This document shows, one piece after another, positions 42,126-50,854 of a stretch of DNA of 64,000 nucleotides. This stretch comes from an uncultured Acetobacteraceae bacterium (GTDB taxonomy: Bacteria; Pseudomonadota; Alphaproteobacteria; Acetobacterales; Acetobacteraceae): contig CAITUP010000109.1 of assembly GCA_903895595.1 (NCBI GenBank), forward strand, positions 1 to 64,000. Reading direction: 5' to 3'. Each line of letters begins with the position of its first letter. Within the stretch, counting starts at the first letter, position 1. The notes below the pieces were generated by a model, which made no database searches, was not told the origin of the DNA, and saw only the letters and a program-made list of their open reading frames with translations. The position numbers and the translations under genes are program-made.

Positions 42126-42449
42126 ATGCTCGTCATCGAAGAAGTCTGCACCATCACCGCCAAGGGCCAGACAACGGTTCCCAAGGCCATCCGCAAGGCC
42201 CTCGGTGTCGGCAGCGGCAGTCGTATCGCGTTTCGCGTCATGGATGGCGTTGTCAGCCTGCATGCCGTGGAGGAACCGGAGGACGATCCCGCGCTCGCGC
42301 CATTTTTGGCGCTTCTCACAGCCGATATCGTGGAACGGCCAGAAGCGCTGACACCGATGACCGATGCATTGCTCACGCGTATGAGTGCCGCGACCGAGGG
42401 GGTGACGGTCGATCCCGACGATCCTATCGTCGGCGAGGTCGTATTGTAA
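42126..42449 (+). CDS. prlF: PrlF-type antitoxin (AbrB/SpoVT fold)
   Basis: This 107-residue protein has an N-terminal swapped-hairpin AbrB DNA-binding domain (VCTITAKGQTTVPKAIRKAL, then GSRIAFRVMDGVVSLHAV). The acidic C-terminal half (residues 55-107) is the likely toxin-binding part. It is followed after 6 bases by a YhaV-type toxin gene, the standard order for this module. GGAAGGAG precedes the ATG. A palindrome upstream is a probable autoregulatory operator. Confidence 0.88.
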   Translation: MLVIEEVCTITAKGQTTVPKAIRKALGVGSGSRIAFRVMDGVVSLHAVEEPEDDPALAPFLALLTADIVERPEALTPMTDALLTRMSAATEGVTVDPDDPIVGEVVL

Positions 42450-42455
42450 CCGGCG

Positions 42456-42923
42456 ATGGTCACACAGCACGGCTGGCGGTTGTTCGCTCATCCGTTGGTC
42501 CTCGATCAGCTCGATAAACTTAATGTCGCGGCGGAGCGTGCCAAGCGTGCGGATCCCGAGGGGTGGCGAGGCAACGCCAACGTCAAATTGCTGGCCACAC
42601 TGCGCGACCTGATGTTCGACCGGGTGCCGCGCGACCCTCTCGCGGCCGCTTTCCGTCAGGGCAATACACTTGGCCCCGAGCACCGGCACTGGTTTCGGGC
42701 GAAGTTCGGCGGCAACCGTTTTCGGTTGTTCTACCGTGCCGATTCCGCATCCAGGATCGTGGTTTACGGTTGGGTGAACGATCGCGACACGCTACGAAAA
42801 GCCGGGTCCGCGAGCGATCCCTATGCGGTCTTTGCCCGCATGCTCGGGAGCGGCAATCCGCCGAACGAGTGGGCTTCGCTGCTGGACGCTGCACGGGACA
42901 TATCGGAGGCGAAAGAACGGTAA
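42456..42923 (+). CDS. yhaV: YhaV-type toxin (RNase)
   Basis: This 155-residue protein matches the YhaV family of ribosome-associated mRNA endonucleases of the RelE superfamily. Conserved parts are RLFAHPLVLDQLDKL, HWFRAKFGGNRFRLFYRAD and VVYGWVNDRDTLRKAGS. It is neutralised by the PrlF-type protein encoded just upstream. In E. coli the pair is chromosomal and slows growth when unbalanced. Length and motifs look intact, so the toxin is probably functional. It converges on the family-5 binding-protein gene. Confidence 0.88.
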   Translation: MVTQHGWRLFAHPLVLDQLDKLNVAAERAKRADPEGWRGNANVKLLATLRDLMFDRVPRDPLAAAFRQGNTLGPEHRHWFRAKFGGNRFRLFYRADSASRIVVYGWVNDRDTLRKAGSASDPYAVFARMLGSGNPPNEWASLLDAARDISEAKER

Positions 42924-42939
42924 ATCCGCTTGGTGAACC

Positions 42940-44517
42940 TCACCCCGCCCGTCGCACATTCCAGAACACCGCGAACCCCGGCAGCACATCGGTCAAATCG
43001 TTCCGGTACGCCGTCGGCTGCATCCACTGCCCGGTTTGCACCATCGGCACGTACTGGAACCATTCCCGCTGCATCTCATCGGCGATTTTCTTCTGCGCCG
43101 GCACATCCACCGCATCGATCCAGGCACCGCGCAGCCCCTCGATCTTCTCCGAAGTCGGCCAACCGAACCAGGCCTTTTCGCCGTTCGTGCGATACACATG
43201 CCCGGCCGGATTGATCAGATCGATGCCCCCCGTGTTCGCCGGCGCAATGTTCCAGCCGCCTTTGTCGATCGGGCCCTTATTCTCCCGCCGTTGCGTCATC
43301 GCGCCCCAATCGAGGGTTTGCAGCTCCGCGTTGAAGCCGGCGTCGCGCAGCATGCCGAACGTCACCTCGGCCATCGCTTTGCGGAACGGCACATCGGTGG
43401 CGCCGATCAGCACGACTTTCTCTCCGCTGTAGCCGGACTCCTTCAACATCTGCCGGATACGGGCGGGATCGCGCGGGCCGTTGTAGACATCCATGTCCAC
43501 GGTGCTGGCCAAGGCGCTGCCGGGGGTGAACAGGCCCACGCCGCCACGTCCCATCGCGGTGTTGTCGCCGACGATGGCCTGGACGTAATCCTCCTGCTTG
43601 ACCGCCGCCTGCACCACGCGCCGCACCGCCGGGTTGTCGAACGGCGGATGCAAATGGTTCAGCCGCAAATGCCCGATCATGCCGGTGGGTTCCTTGATCT
43701 CCACCGCCAGCTTGCTGTTTTTCTTCAGCACCGGGATCAGATCGGCCGAGGCCCATTCCCACCAATCGACCTCGCCGGTCTGCAAGGCACTCGCGGCGGT
43801 GCTTTCGTCGGGGATCACCACCCATTCCACCCGTTCGAAATGCGCCACCTTCGGGCCGGCGATCCAGCCGGGCTTACCGTTGGGGTTCGGCACGTAATCC
43901 GGATTCCGCTCGTACACGGCGCGCGCGCCCACCACGCGTTCGTCGGCTTTCCAGCGATACGGACCCGATCCGACCATTTCATTCAGCGGCTTGGAAATCT
44001 CCGTCCGCGCCAACCGCTCCGGCATCATCGCCGCCACGGGGGTGGAGGACTTGCCGAGCACGACATCCAGGAGCGGAAAAGGTTTCTTCAACCGGAACAC
44101 AATTGTTTTGTCGTCCGGCGCGCTGAGGTCCTCGGTATAATCCCGCAACGCGGTGCCAATCGCATCGCGCTGCCACCAGCGTTTGATCGAAGCGACACAG
44201 TCGCGCGCGAGAACCTTCTCCCCGTCGTGGAATTTCAGCCCATCGCGCAGCGTAATGGTCCAGCGCTTGCCGTCGTTGTCCGTGACATGCCCGGCCGCCA
44301 TTTGCGGCGTGGTTTTGTAATCGGCACCGAAACCGTACAGCGTATCGAAAATCAGCAACGCGTGGTTGCGAGTGACGTAGGTCGTGGACACATGCGGGTC
44401 CAGCGTCGTCACGTCGGATTGCGGAATGAACCGCAGCGTATCGGCGCGCGCGGCAAGCGCCAGCGAAGGTGCTGCCAGCGCGGTGGCCGACGCCCCCAGA
44501 AACGCGCGCCGACGCAT
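42940..44517 (-). CDS. ABC transporter substrate-binding protein, family 5
   Basis: This 525-residue exported protein begins MRRRAFLGASATALAAPSLA, a twin-arginine-like leader. Family-5 features include KFHDGEKVLARDCVASIKRW and LRLNHLHPPFDNPAVRRVV. It is a paralogue of the protein at 17950-19536, sharing many stretches. No transporter membrane genes are adjacent. Its ATG overlaps the TGA of the amidohydrolase gene by one base (TGATG), so binding protein and hydrolase are probably made together and may serve the same compound. The ligand is unknown. Confidence 0.88.
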   Translation of the reverse strand: MRRRAFLGASATALAAPSLALAARADTLRFIPQSDVTTLDPHVSTTYVTRNHALLIFDTLYGFGADYKTTPQMAAGHVTDNDGKRWTITLRDGLKFHDGEKVLARDCVASIKRWWQRDAIGTALRDYTEDLSAPDDKTIVFRLKKPFPLLDVVLGKSSTPVAAMMPERLARTEISKPLNEMVGSGPYRWKADERVVGARAVYERNPDYVPNPNGKPGWIAGPKVAHFERVEWVVIPDESTAASALQTGEVDWWEWASADLIPVLKKNSKLAVEIKEPTGMIGHLRLNHLHPPFDNPAVRRVVQAAVKQEDYVQAIVGDNTAMGRGGVGLFTPGSALASTVDMDVYNGPRDPARIRQMLKESGYSGEKVVLIGATDVPFRKAMAEVTFGMLRDAGFNAELQTLDWGAMTQRRENKGPIDKGGWNIAPANTGGIDLINPAGHVYRTNGEKAWFGWPTSEKIEGLRGAWIDAVDVPAQKKIADEMQREWFQYVPMVQTGQWMQPTAYRNDLTDVLPGFAVFWNVRRAG

Positions 44518-45554
44518 CACCCGACCGCCGGCAGCGAATAGAAACGGGCCGCCGTCCGATGGAACAACGCCGCTTTCTCGTCCGCCGAACACCCCGCCGC
44601 GATGCGCTTGAACGCGTTCCACAGCACGGGATACGAACACATGCCCTTATCGACGGGGAAATTGCTCTCGAACATGCAGCGATCCGCGCCGAAGGCTTCG
44701 ATGGCCGTTTCCATGTAGGGTTTCCAGGCGGCGGCCATCTCGCCCGATGAGGGCGGCAGCGGCTGATGGTGGTAGCCGAAGCCGTTTACGTTCATCGCCA
44801 GCCCGCCGAGCTTGATGAACAGGTTGGGCGCCTTCGCCAGTTCCCTGATGCTGGCGGACCATTGCGCGAACACTTCGTCGCGCTTGCCCTCGTAGTGGCC
44901 AACGCCGAGCGGGCCGCCGAAATGATCCAACACGATTTTCTGGGTCGTGCAGGTCCGCAACAAATCCGCGAGATCGCCGAGCTGCGGGTGATACAACCAC
45001 GCTTCGAACGTCATGTCGTACTTGGCCAACCGGCTGACACCGCGCTGGAAGGTGGCGTCGCGATACAGACCCTCGGGCGCGCCGGGGGGCGCGGTGGGGG
45101 CGATGCCGGGGTCGAAGGTGCCGGAATGGCGGATGCCCTTGAACCGCCCGCCGCCGGCCGCGGCATGGGCTTCCAGGGTTTCGTCGACCGCGTCCCCCAG
45201 CAGGCAATCGGCCTGACCGACGATCCCCGGGCAGGCGCGAAAGGCGCCGTATTTGCCGGTCTCGCTCTCCGCCGCCATGGCGGCCACGAATTCGGTTTCG
45301 CCTACCGGCTTCAACGCCTGCGGCCCGTCCTTGCGATAGGCGGAGCCGCATTGAATGAACACCGTCGATTTCACGTTGTGCCCGGTGGACACGTCGGCCA
45401 CGAGGTCTTCCAGCAAATACCGGTCCGGCCGCGCTTTCCAAAGATGATGATGCGGATCGATGATCGGCTGCTCGGGATCGAGAATCTCCTCCCGCAGCAT
45501 CGCCAGCCAATCGGGCCGCACGCGCGGATGGTGAAACGGAAGGCGTTCGGTCAT
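44517..45554 (-). CDS. Amidohydrolase family 2 protein
   Basis: This 345-residue TIM-barrel hydrolase has the metal-binding motif PIIDPHHHLWKARPDR near residue 30, IVLDHFGGPLGVG in the middle and CMFESNFPVDKG near the C-terminus with the likely metal-site aspartate. Relatives hydrolyse lactones or decarboxylate aromatic acids. The substrate is unknown. It is translationally coupled to the family-5 binding protein downstream. A promoter-like pair lies upstream in the end of the glycosyltransferase gene. Confidence 0.88.
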   Translation of the reverse strand: MTERLPFHHPRVRPDWLAMLREEILDPEQPIIDPHHHLWKARPDRYLLEDLVADVSTGHNVKSTVFIQCGSAYRKDGPQALKPVGETEFVAAMAAESETGKYGAFRACPGIVGQADCLLGDAVDETLEAHAAAGGGRFKGIRHSGTFDPGIAPTAPPGAPEGLYRDATFQRGVSRLAKYDMTFEAWLYHPQLGDLADLLRTCTTQKIVLDHFGGPLGVGHYEGKRDEVFAQWSASIRELAKAPNLFIKLGGLAMNVNGFGYHHQPLPPSSGEMAAAWKPYMETAIEAFGADRCMFESNFPVDKGMCSYPVLWNAFKRIAAGCSADEKAALFHRTAARFYSLPAVG

Positions 45555-45584
45555 GGCATTTCCCCGGTTCGGTCGTTCGCACCG

Positions 45585-45614
45585 GATACAGCCATGGGTT
45601 TACGCGGCGTGCAA
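45585..45614 (-). promoter_or_regulatory. Possible promoter of the amidohydrolase-binding protein pair
   Basis: On the minus strand TTGCAC (45609-45614) is followed after 18 bases by TGTATC (45585-45590). The start codon at 45554 is about 31 bases after the -10 box. The -35 box lies inside the 3' end of the glycosyltransferase gene. Confidence 0.35.
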
Positions 45615-47717
45615 CGCCGAGGCCTCCGTCGGCTTGGGCGCGATGGCGTCCAACAGTGACTCCCGCAGTTGCGCCGGACGGTATCGCGACGATGCGTAGG
45701 CAATGCCCGAGGCCGCACGCATGTCCCACAGCGCATCGTCGGTCAGCAGCGCGACGACGGCATCCGCGAAATCCTCGGAATCGTCGGCGATGCTGGCGGC
45801 TTCGCCCAACCCGGCCAGCCCTTGCGTGCCGACCGGCGTGGTGACCAACGGCAATCCCTCGACCAGCGCCTCCACGACTTTCAGTTTCACTCCAGCCCCG
45901 ACCCGAAGCGGCACCGCCGCCACACGCGCGGTGGCGTAGTGACGCCGAAGAGCGTCGTGGCTGACGGCCCCGGTTACGTCCACATGCGGACCGGCCAATG
46001 CCCGCACGCGGGCCGAAGGATGAGACCCCACGATCGACAACCGCGCCGCCGGCACGCGATCCCGGATCGACGGCAAGACCTCGGCCACGAACCAGCAGGC
46101 GGCGTCCTCATTGGGGGGATGCCCGAAACCGGCCACGAACAGAATATCGGCGCGGGAAGGTGCCGGTCGCGGGCGCCCGAACCGGGTGAAGGCATAGGGC
46201 ACCACGGCGCGTATGTCGGCCCCCGGTTCCAGCACGGCTGCAGCCTGGGCTTCCTCATCCGACAGGTAGACCGATACATCCACCGCCCGCCAAATCGCGC
46301 GTTCCCGCGCCTGCATCGCCGCCGCGCCGCGCGACAGGCGGCTGAAATGCAGATCGTGCCCGTAATAGATAACCCGAGCGACACTGTGCTGACGGACGGC
46401 GGGGAGAAAGGTGTCGGCGACGTCCGGGCGGCTCAGGATCGCGTAATCCAGATCGGCGCCGTTTTCGTGCATCCACGAATCGAACGATTCGTGCGCCGCG
46501 CCGTGGAAGACTTCTATGCCCATGTCCTGCAATGCTTCGGTGTACCCCGGGACATAGCACATGTTGTGCGGCCAGAACTTGACCGCGAACCCGGCGTCCA
46601 GCAGCGCCTGCAAGCAACACAGGATAGCGTTCGACCCGGCATCGCGATCGGGCTCCGGCATCTTGTGATCCACGACCAGAACCGTCATCCGCCCCTGCGC
46701 TCGGTCCCGCGCCCGCATGACGTGGGTACCGTTGTCGAAATGCTCCCGAGCGAGCGCATCCTTCCAACGGCGGCGGAAGGTTTTGCGGTTGACGACCTGG
46801 TGCGATTTCAGCCCGACCGCGACATCCCGCCCGTGCGACACCCCCTCGAAATGCACGACGCGGGATCGCGGCTGGTAGATCGTCTTCAGCCCGTCCGCCC
46901 GCAGCCGGAAGCACAGGTCGGTGTCCTCGTAATAAGCGGGCGCATAGGCGATATCGAAGCGGCCCGCACGCTCGAACGCTACCCGGGAAACCAGCAACGA
47001 CGCCGCCGAACAGTAATCGGACTCCCGCTGGTAGTTGTATTCGGGCCGCGTTGGGTCTTCGTTCCGCCCGTAATTCCAAGCGGATGCGTCCGACCAGACG
47101 ATGCATCCAGCCTCCTGCAGGCGCCCGTCGGGATAAAGCAGCTTGGACCCCACGGCGCCCACGCCGTCCCGTGTTTGGAACGGGATCAGCATCGTGTCGA
47201 GCCAGCCGGGCAGCACCTGCGTATCGTTGTTGAGGAACAGCAGGAACTGCCCCTTCGCCATGCGCGACGCGGCATTGCAGGAGCCGATGAAACCCAGATT
47301 CACGTGGTTGCGCAGCAGCCGGACGCCGCGCACCTGCGTCAGGCTGGCGGTTTCCTCGGGGGGGCCGGCATCGTCGATGACGATGATCTCGATCGTGGCA
47401 TCGGGCGGGCGCGCGGCGATCGCGGCCAAACAGCGCAATGTGAAATCGACCTTCCCGTGCGTGGGGACAATCACGGACACCAACGGCGCGGCCGAGAACG
47501 GGACTTCGATCTCTTCCGCGCTAGCCGAACCGATCAATTCCGGCAGAGCCCCGCTCGGCGCGGCAGCCCGGGACCGACGCGCCCGCAGCCAAAAGCCGAA
47601 CTGGGTGAACAGCTGGAACGTGACCGTCCACCACAGCACCAACCGGACTCGGCGGCGCAGCTGGGCGAAACCGGTTGGCGCGCCCCAATGGGTATGGGCG
47701 CCGATGGACTGACTCAC
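45600..47717 (-). CDS. Two-domain glycosyltransferase (GT2 plus GT4)
   Basis: This is a protein of about 705 residues with two catalytic domains. After a hydrophobic segment near residues 25-45 (VLWWTVTFQLFTQFGFWL), a GT2 domain begins VSVIVPTHGKVDFTLRCLAA and contains the metal-binding LLFLNNDTQVLPGWL and YYEDTDLCFRLRADG. From about residue 360 a GT4-like domain follows, with ILFVAGFGHPPNEDAACWFV and VPLRVGAGVKLKVVEALVEG. Such double enzymes build surface polysaccharide. The GTG at 47717 is chosen for the GGAGG 6 bases upstream; a TTG at 47753 is possible. No other polysaccharide genes are adjacent. Confidence 0.87.
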   Translation of the reverse strand: MSQSIGAHTHWGAPTGFAQLRRRVRLVLWWTVTFQLFTQFGFWLRARRSRAAAPSGALPELIGSASAEEIEVPFSAAPLVSVIVPTHGKVDFTLRCLAAIAARPPDATIEIIVIDDAGPPEETASLTQVRGVRLLRNHVNLGFIGSCNAASRMAKGQFLLFLNNDTQVLPGWLDTMLIPFQTRDGVGAVGSKLLYPDGRLQEAGCIVWSDASAWNYGRNEDPTRPEYNYQRESDYCSAASLLVSRVAFERAGRFDIAYAPAYYEDTDLCFRLRADGLKTIYQPRSRVVHFEGVSHGRDVAVGLKSHQVVNRKTFRRRWKDALAREHFDNGTHVMRARDRAQGRMTVLVVDHKMPEPDRDAGSNAILCCLQALLDAGFAVKFWPHNMCYVPGYTEALQDMGIEVFHGAAHESFDSWMHENGADLDYAILSRPDVADTFLPAVRQHSVARVIYYGHDLHFSRLSRGAAAMQARERAIWRAVDVSVYLSDEEAQAAAVLEPGADIRAVVPYAFTRFGRPRPAPSRADILFVAGFGHPPNEDAACWFVAEVLPSIRDRVPAARLSIVGSHPSARVRALAGPHVDVTGAVSHDALRRHYATARVAAVPLRVGAGVKLKVVEALVEGLPLVTTPVGTQGLAGLGEAASIADDSEDFADAVVALLTDDALWDMRAASGIAYASSRYRPAQLRESLLDAIAPKPTEASALHAA

Positions 47718-47775
47718 GAGGGGCCTCCGTTGCGGGACGGCCCATCGTGACAAAGAGAGGTTAAGGAAAAGTTAA

Positions 47776-47801
47776 CGGCGGCGAAAAAACTTTCGCCGCC
47801 G
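47776..47801 (-). terminator. Rho-independent terminator of the enoyl-CoA hydratase gene
   Basis: CGGCGGCGAAA (47776-47786) pairs perfectly with TTTCGCCGCCG (47791-47801), with a loop of four bases. On the minus strand it lies 8 bases after the hydratase stop and is followed by a T-rich stretch (TTAACTTTTCC). Confidence 0.7.
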
Positions 47802-47809
47802 TCCGATAC

Positions 47810-48595
47810 CTACTTCGCCTGGAAATTCGGCAGGCGGCGCTCGCCCATCGCCTTGGTGCCTTCACGGAAGTCGGCGGTGTTGCGCAGCCAATCCTGTTCC
47901 TCGTACTCGCGTTCGGTCGCGCGCGCGACGGCGACGGCCAGATCGCGGCGGAGGGTTTCGCGAGTCGCCTGGATCGCCAGCGGGCCCGACTGCGCGATCT
48001 CGGTCGCCAGTTCGATGGCCTTCGCGCGAATCTGATCCTGCGGCACGCAATAGTCGGCAAGCCCCATGGCGAGCGCTTCGTCACCGGTATAGCGGCGGCC
48101 GGTATACATCATCAGCGACGCCTTCTGCGCGCCGATCAGCAACGGCAGCGTGCAGGTCAGGCCGAAGCCGGGGTGGTAGTTCATGCGGGTGAAGTTGGTG
48201 GACCAGCGCGCCTCGGGGCAGGTCACGCGGAAATCCGCCGCGACCGCGAGGCCGACGCCGGCACCGACCGCCGCGCCCTGCACCGCCGCCACGATGGGCT
48301 TATGCGTGCGCCACAGACGCTGCGCTTCCTTATACAGATGCCGGCCACGCTTGGTCGCTTTCGCCACGCCGTCCGCGCCGCGGCTGCCGAAATCGGCGCC
48401 GGCGCAGAAGTGCTTGCCTTCGGCGCACAGCACGATGGCGCGGATGTCGGTGTCGCGATCCCATAGCTCCAGCGCGTCGGCGATTTCGCCCACCATGTCG
48501 GTGTCGATGAAGTTGTTCGGGCCGCGTGTGACCTCGATGGTGCCGATGTTGCCGGATTCGGAGACGGCGATGTGTTCGTAGGCTGGGTGAGACAT
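47810..48595 (-). CDS. Enoyl-CoA hydratase/isomerase family protein
   Basis: This is a 261-residue crotonase-fold protein. The oxyanion-hole motifs are CAEGKHFCAGADFGSRGAD and AAVQGAAVGAGVGLAVAADF. TRMNYHPGFGLTCTLPLLIG corresponds to the second active-site helix. It has the usual length when started at the ATG at 48595; the longer open frame runs into the ligase promoter region. It diverges from the acyl-CoA ligase gene, with 77 bases between the starts. It probably serves the same acyl-CoA pathway as the downstream ligase and dehydrogenases. Confidence 0.9.
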   Translation of the reverse strand: MSHPAYEHIAVSESGNIGTIEVTRGPNNFIDTDMVGEIADALELWDRDTDIRAIVLCAEGKHFCAGADFGSRGADGVAKATKRGRHLYKEAQRLWRTHKPIVAAVQGAAVGAGVGLAVAADFRVTCPEARWSTNFTRMNYHPGFGLTCTLPLLIGAQKASLMMYTGRRYTGDEALAMGLADYCVPQDQIRAKAIELATEIAQSGPLAIQATRETLRRDLAVAVARATEREYEEQDWLRNTADFREGTKAMGERRLPNFQAK

Positions 48596-48672
48596 GGGTT
48601 GGGCTTTCCTGTACTTTCGCGGTTCCTCGCTGCGTGGCACCTTATGGGGATAATGGAATGGGGGAAAGTGCG

Positions 48673-50814
48673 ATGACCGGACCGGCACCGAGCGAGCCTT
48701 TGGCTCCGCATCCTCTGCATAGTTTCTTCTGGCCGGAATCCATTGCGGTGCTGGGCGCGTCTCCCGACCTGCACCGCATCCGCGGGCGGCTGCTGCACCA
48801 GTTGCGCGAGAATGGCTTCCCCGGCCGAATCCTGCCGATCAACCCGAGCTACGGGGAGATCGGTGGGCTGACATGCTTCCCGTCGGTCGGGGCCGTGGGG
48901 GGGGCGATCGATCTTGCGCTGATCGCCATCCCCGCGGCCGGCGTCTCGGCGGCGGTCGCCGAGTGCGCCGCGGCGGGGGTGAAAAACACGCTGATCATAT
49001 CGTCGGGATTCGCCGAAGAGGGCGGCGCCGCGTTGGATATGCAGGCGGAACTGGTGGCGATCGCGCAACGCACGGGAATCCGCGCCTGCGGACCGAATTG
49101 CGAGGGGTATTTCAACGCGCTCGGCCGCGTCGCGACGACGTTCAGCCCGACCGTGGAAACGCAGGCGGACCCGAACGCGGTTTATGTGTCGGACCGGCGG
49201 ATCGGTGTGATCGCGCAATCCGGCGGCGTCGGGTTCGCTCTGTTCAATCGTGGCAAGGCGGCGGGGTTGGCGTTCAGCTACGTGATTTCCACCGGCAACG
49301 AGGCCGATCTGGGGATGGCGGATTTCCTGGATTACATGATCGAGGACCCCCACACCCATGCCGTCCTGCTGTTCTGCGAGGCCATCCGCAAAGGCCCGGA
49401 ATTCGTCGCGGGCCTGGAAAAAGCCCGCCGCCTGGGCAAACCGGTCATCGCGATCAAGGTCGGCAAAACCGATGCCGGCGGACGCGCCACCGCGTCGCAC
49501 ACCGCGTCGCTGTCGGGTTCTTATACGGCCTACAAAGCCATCTTCGAACGGTACGGCGTGATCGAAGCCGAGGATGCGGACGAAGCCGTTGCCATGGCGG
49601 GTGTTATGCTGACCTGCCCGCTGCCGAAGGGGCGGCGGGTCGGGATCGTCACGGTCTCCGGCGGCGGGGGCGCGTGGATGGCGGATACGATGACGCAGCA
49701 TGGGCTGGTCGTGCCGCGATTGTCCGATGCGACTCAGGCCGGTTTGCGGCCGCTGATGCCGTCGTATGGCGCGTCCGGCAATCCGGTCGATGTCACCGCG
49801 CAAGGGTCGAACACCGGCCCGGCAATGATGACGGTCATGGAACACCTCGCCGACAGCGATGAGATCGACATGTTGGTGCTGGTCAGTTCGCTGGCGAGCA
49901 CCACGCGGGCGTCGCTGGACGCGGAACGGATCAAGGCCGTGGCCGCCCGCTGCCGCAAGCCGATGACGGTCTGGACCTACACGCTGCCATCGGAGTTCGG
50001 CCGCCAAGCCGCCGCCGGCTGCGGGTTGTTCGTGCATAGCGATCTACGCGCCTGCGGTCTGGCGTTCGGCAAGCTCGCAAACTACGCCGAGGCCATCGCG
50101 CGCCCGTTGCCCGAACCGTTCACACCCGTTCCGGGGTCGTTGTATCCTGGCCTGCCGCGTATCGTGCCGGAATACCAGGCGAAAAAAATCCTGGCGGCCT
50201 GGCTGCCGGAGGCGCGCGAAAAACTGGTAACCTCCGCCGACGCCGCCGCGGAAGCCGCCGCCACGCTGGGCTTACCCGTCGTGCTGAAAGTGCAATCGTC
50301 GGATCTGCCGCACAAGACCGAGGCCGGTGGCGTCCGCCTGAACCTGCACGACCGTTCCGCCGTCGCCGCCGCTTACGACGCCATGCTGACCGACGTCGCC
50401 CAACACGCGCCGCATGCGAAAATCGACGGCGTACTGGTGCAGAAAATGGCGCCCAAAGGCCACGAGCTGGTGATCGGCATGGTCAACGACCCCACGTTCG
50501 GCCCGATCGTCATGGTCGGCATGGGCGGCGTCACCGTCGAACTGTTCGGCGATGTCGTCCATGGTCCCGCGCCGATCGACACAACGGAAGCGGAACGGAT
50601 GATCCGTTCCCTGAAATCGTCCCGCCTGTTGACGGGATTTCGCGGGTCGGCGCCGATCGATCTGAAACCCGTCGCCGAACTGGTCGCGGCACTGTCGCGC
50701 GCGGCGCTGACGCTCGGACACCAAGTGGCGGAGTTCGAGCTGAACCCCGTGATCCTGCACGCCGACGGCTCCGGCCTAACGGTCGCCGACGCCTTGCTGA
50801 CAATGGCGGGATGA
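48673..50814 (+). CDS. ADP-forming acetate/acyl-CoA ligase family protein
   Basis: This single-chain enzyme of about 713 residues links an acid to CoA with ATP, giving ADP. The N-terminal CoA-binding domain starts LHSFFWPESIAVLGASPDLH and contains GVKNTLIISSGFAEEGGAAL. The phosphorylated histidine lies in ATASHTASLSGSYTAYKAIF. The C-terminal ATP-grasp domain has LPVVLKVQSSDLPHKTEAGG and MVGMGGVTVELFGDVVHGPA. The ATG at 48673 is favoured because GGGGGAAAG precedes it; ATGs at 48634 and 48658 are in frame. It probably activates the acid taken up and degraded by the genes downstream. Confidence 0.9.
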   Translation: MTGPAPSEPLAPHPLHSFFWPESIAVLGASPDLHRIRGRLLHQLRENGFPGRILPINPSYGEIGGLTCFPSVGAVGGAIDLALIAIPAAGVSAAVAECAAAGVKNTLIISSGFAEEGGAALDMQAELVAIAQRTGIRACGPNCEGYFNALGRVATTFSPTVETQADPNAVYVSDRRIGVIAQSGGVGFALFNRGKAAGLAFSYVISTGNEADLGMADFLDYMIEDPHTHAVLLFCEAIRKGPEFVAGLEKARRLGKPVIAIKVGKTDAGGRATASHTASLSGSYTAYKAIFERYGVIEAEDADEAVAMAGVMLTCPLPKGRRVGIVTVSGGGGAWMADTMTQHGLVVPRLSDATQAGLRPLMPSYGASGNPVDVTAQGSNTGPAMMTVMEHLADSDEIDMLVLVSSLASTTRASLDAERIKAVAARCRKPMTVWTYTLPSEFGRQAAAGCGLFVHSDLRACGLAFGKLANYAEAIARPLPEPFTPVPGSLYPGLPRIVPEYQAKKILAAWLPEAREKLVTSADAAAEAAATLGLPVVLKVQSSDLPHKTEAGGVRLNLHDRSAVAAAYDAMLTDVAQHAPHAKIDGVLVQKMAPKGHELVIGMVNDPTFGPIVMVGMGGVTVELFGDVVHGPAPIDTTEAERMIRSLKSSRLLTGFRGSAPIDLKPVAELVAALSRAALTLGHQVAEFELNPVILHADGSGLTVADALLTMAG

Positions 50815-50825
50815 TCGCCTAACCT
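50797..50825 (+). promoter_or_regulatory. Predicted promoter of the binding protein-dioxygenase-dehydrogenase genes
   Basis: CTGACA (50797-50802), 17 bases, then TAACCT (50820-50825). The -10 box starts 35 bases before the ATG at 50855. The -35 box lies within the last codons of the ligase gene. Confidence 0.55.
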
Positions 50826-50854
50826 GACCACTGCAAGAAGGGAGTGGACCACCG

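Noticed and set aside
49000-50814. Reading the acyl-CoA ligase as two genes (alpha and beta subunits)
   Set aside because: The CoA-binding and ATP-grasp parts are joined in one uninterrupted frame, as in single-chain ADP-forming ligases.
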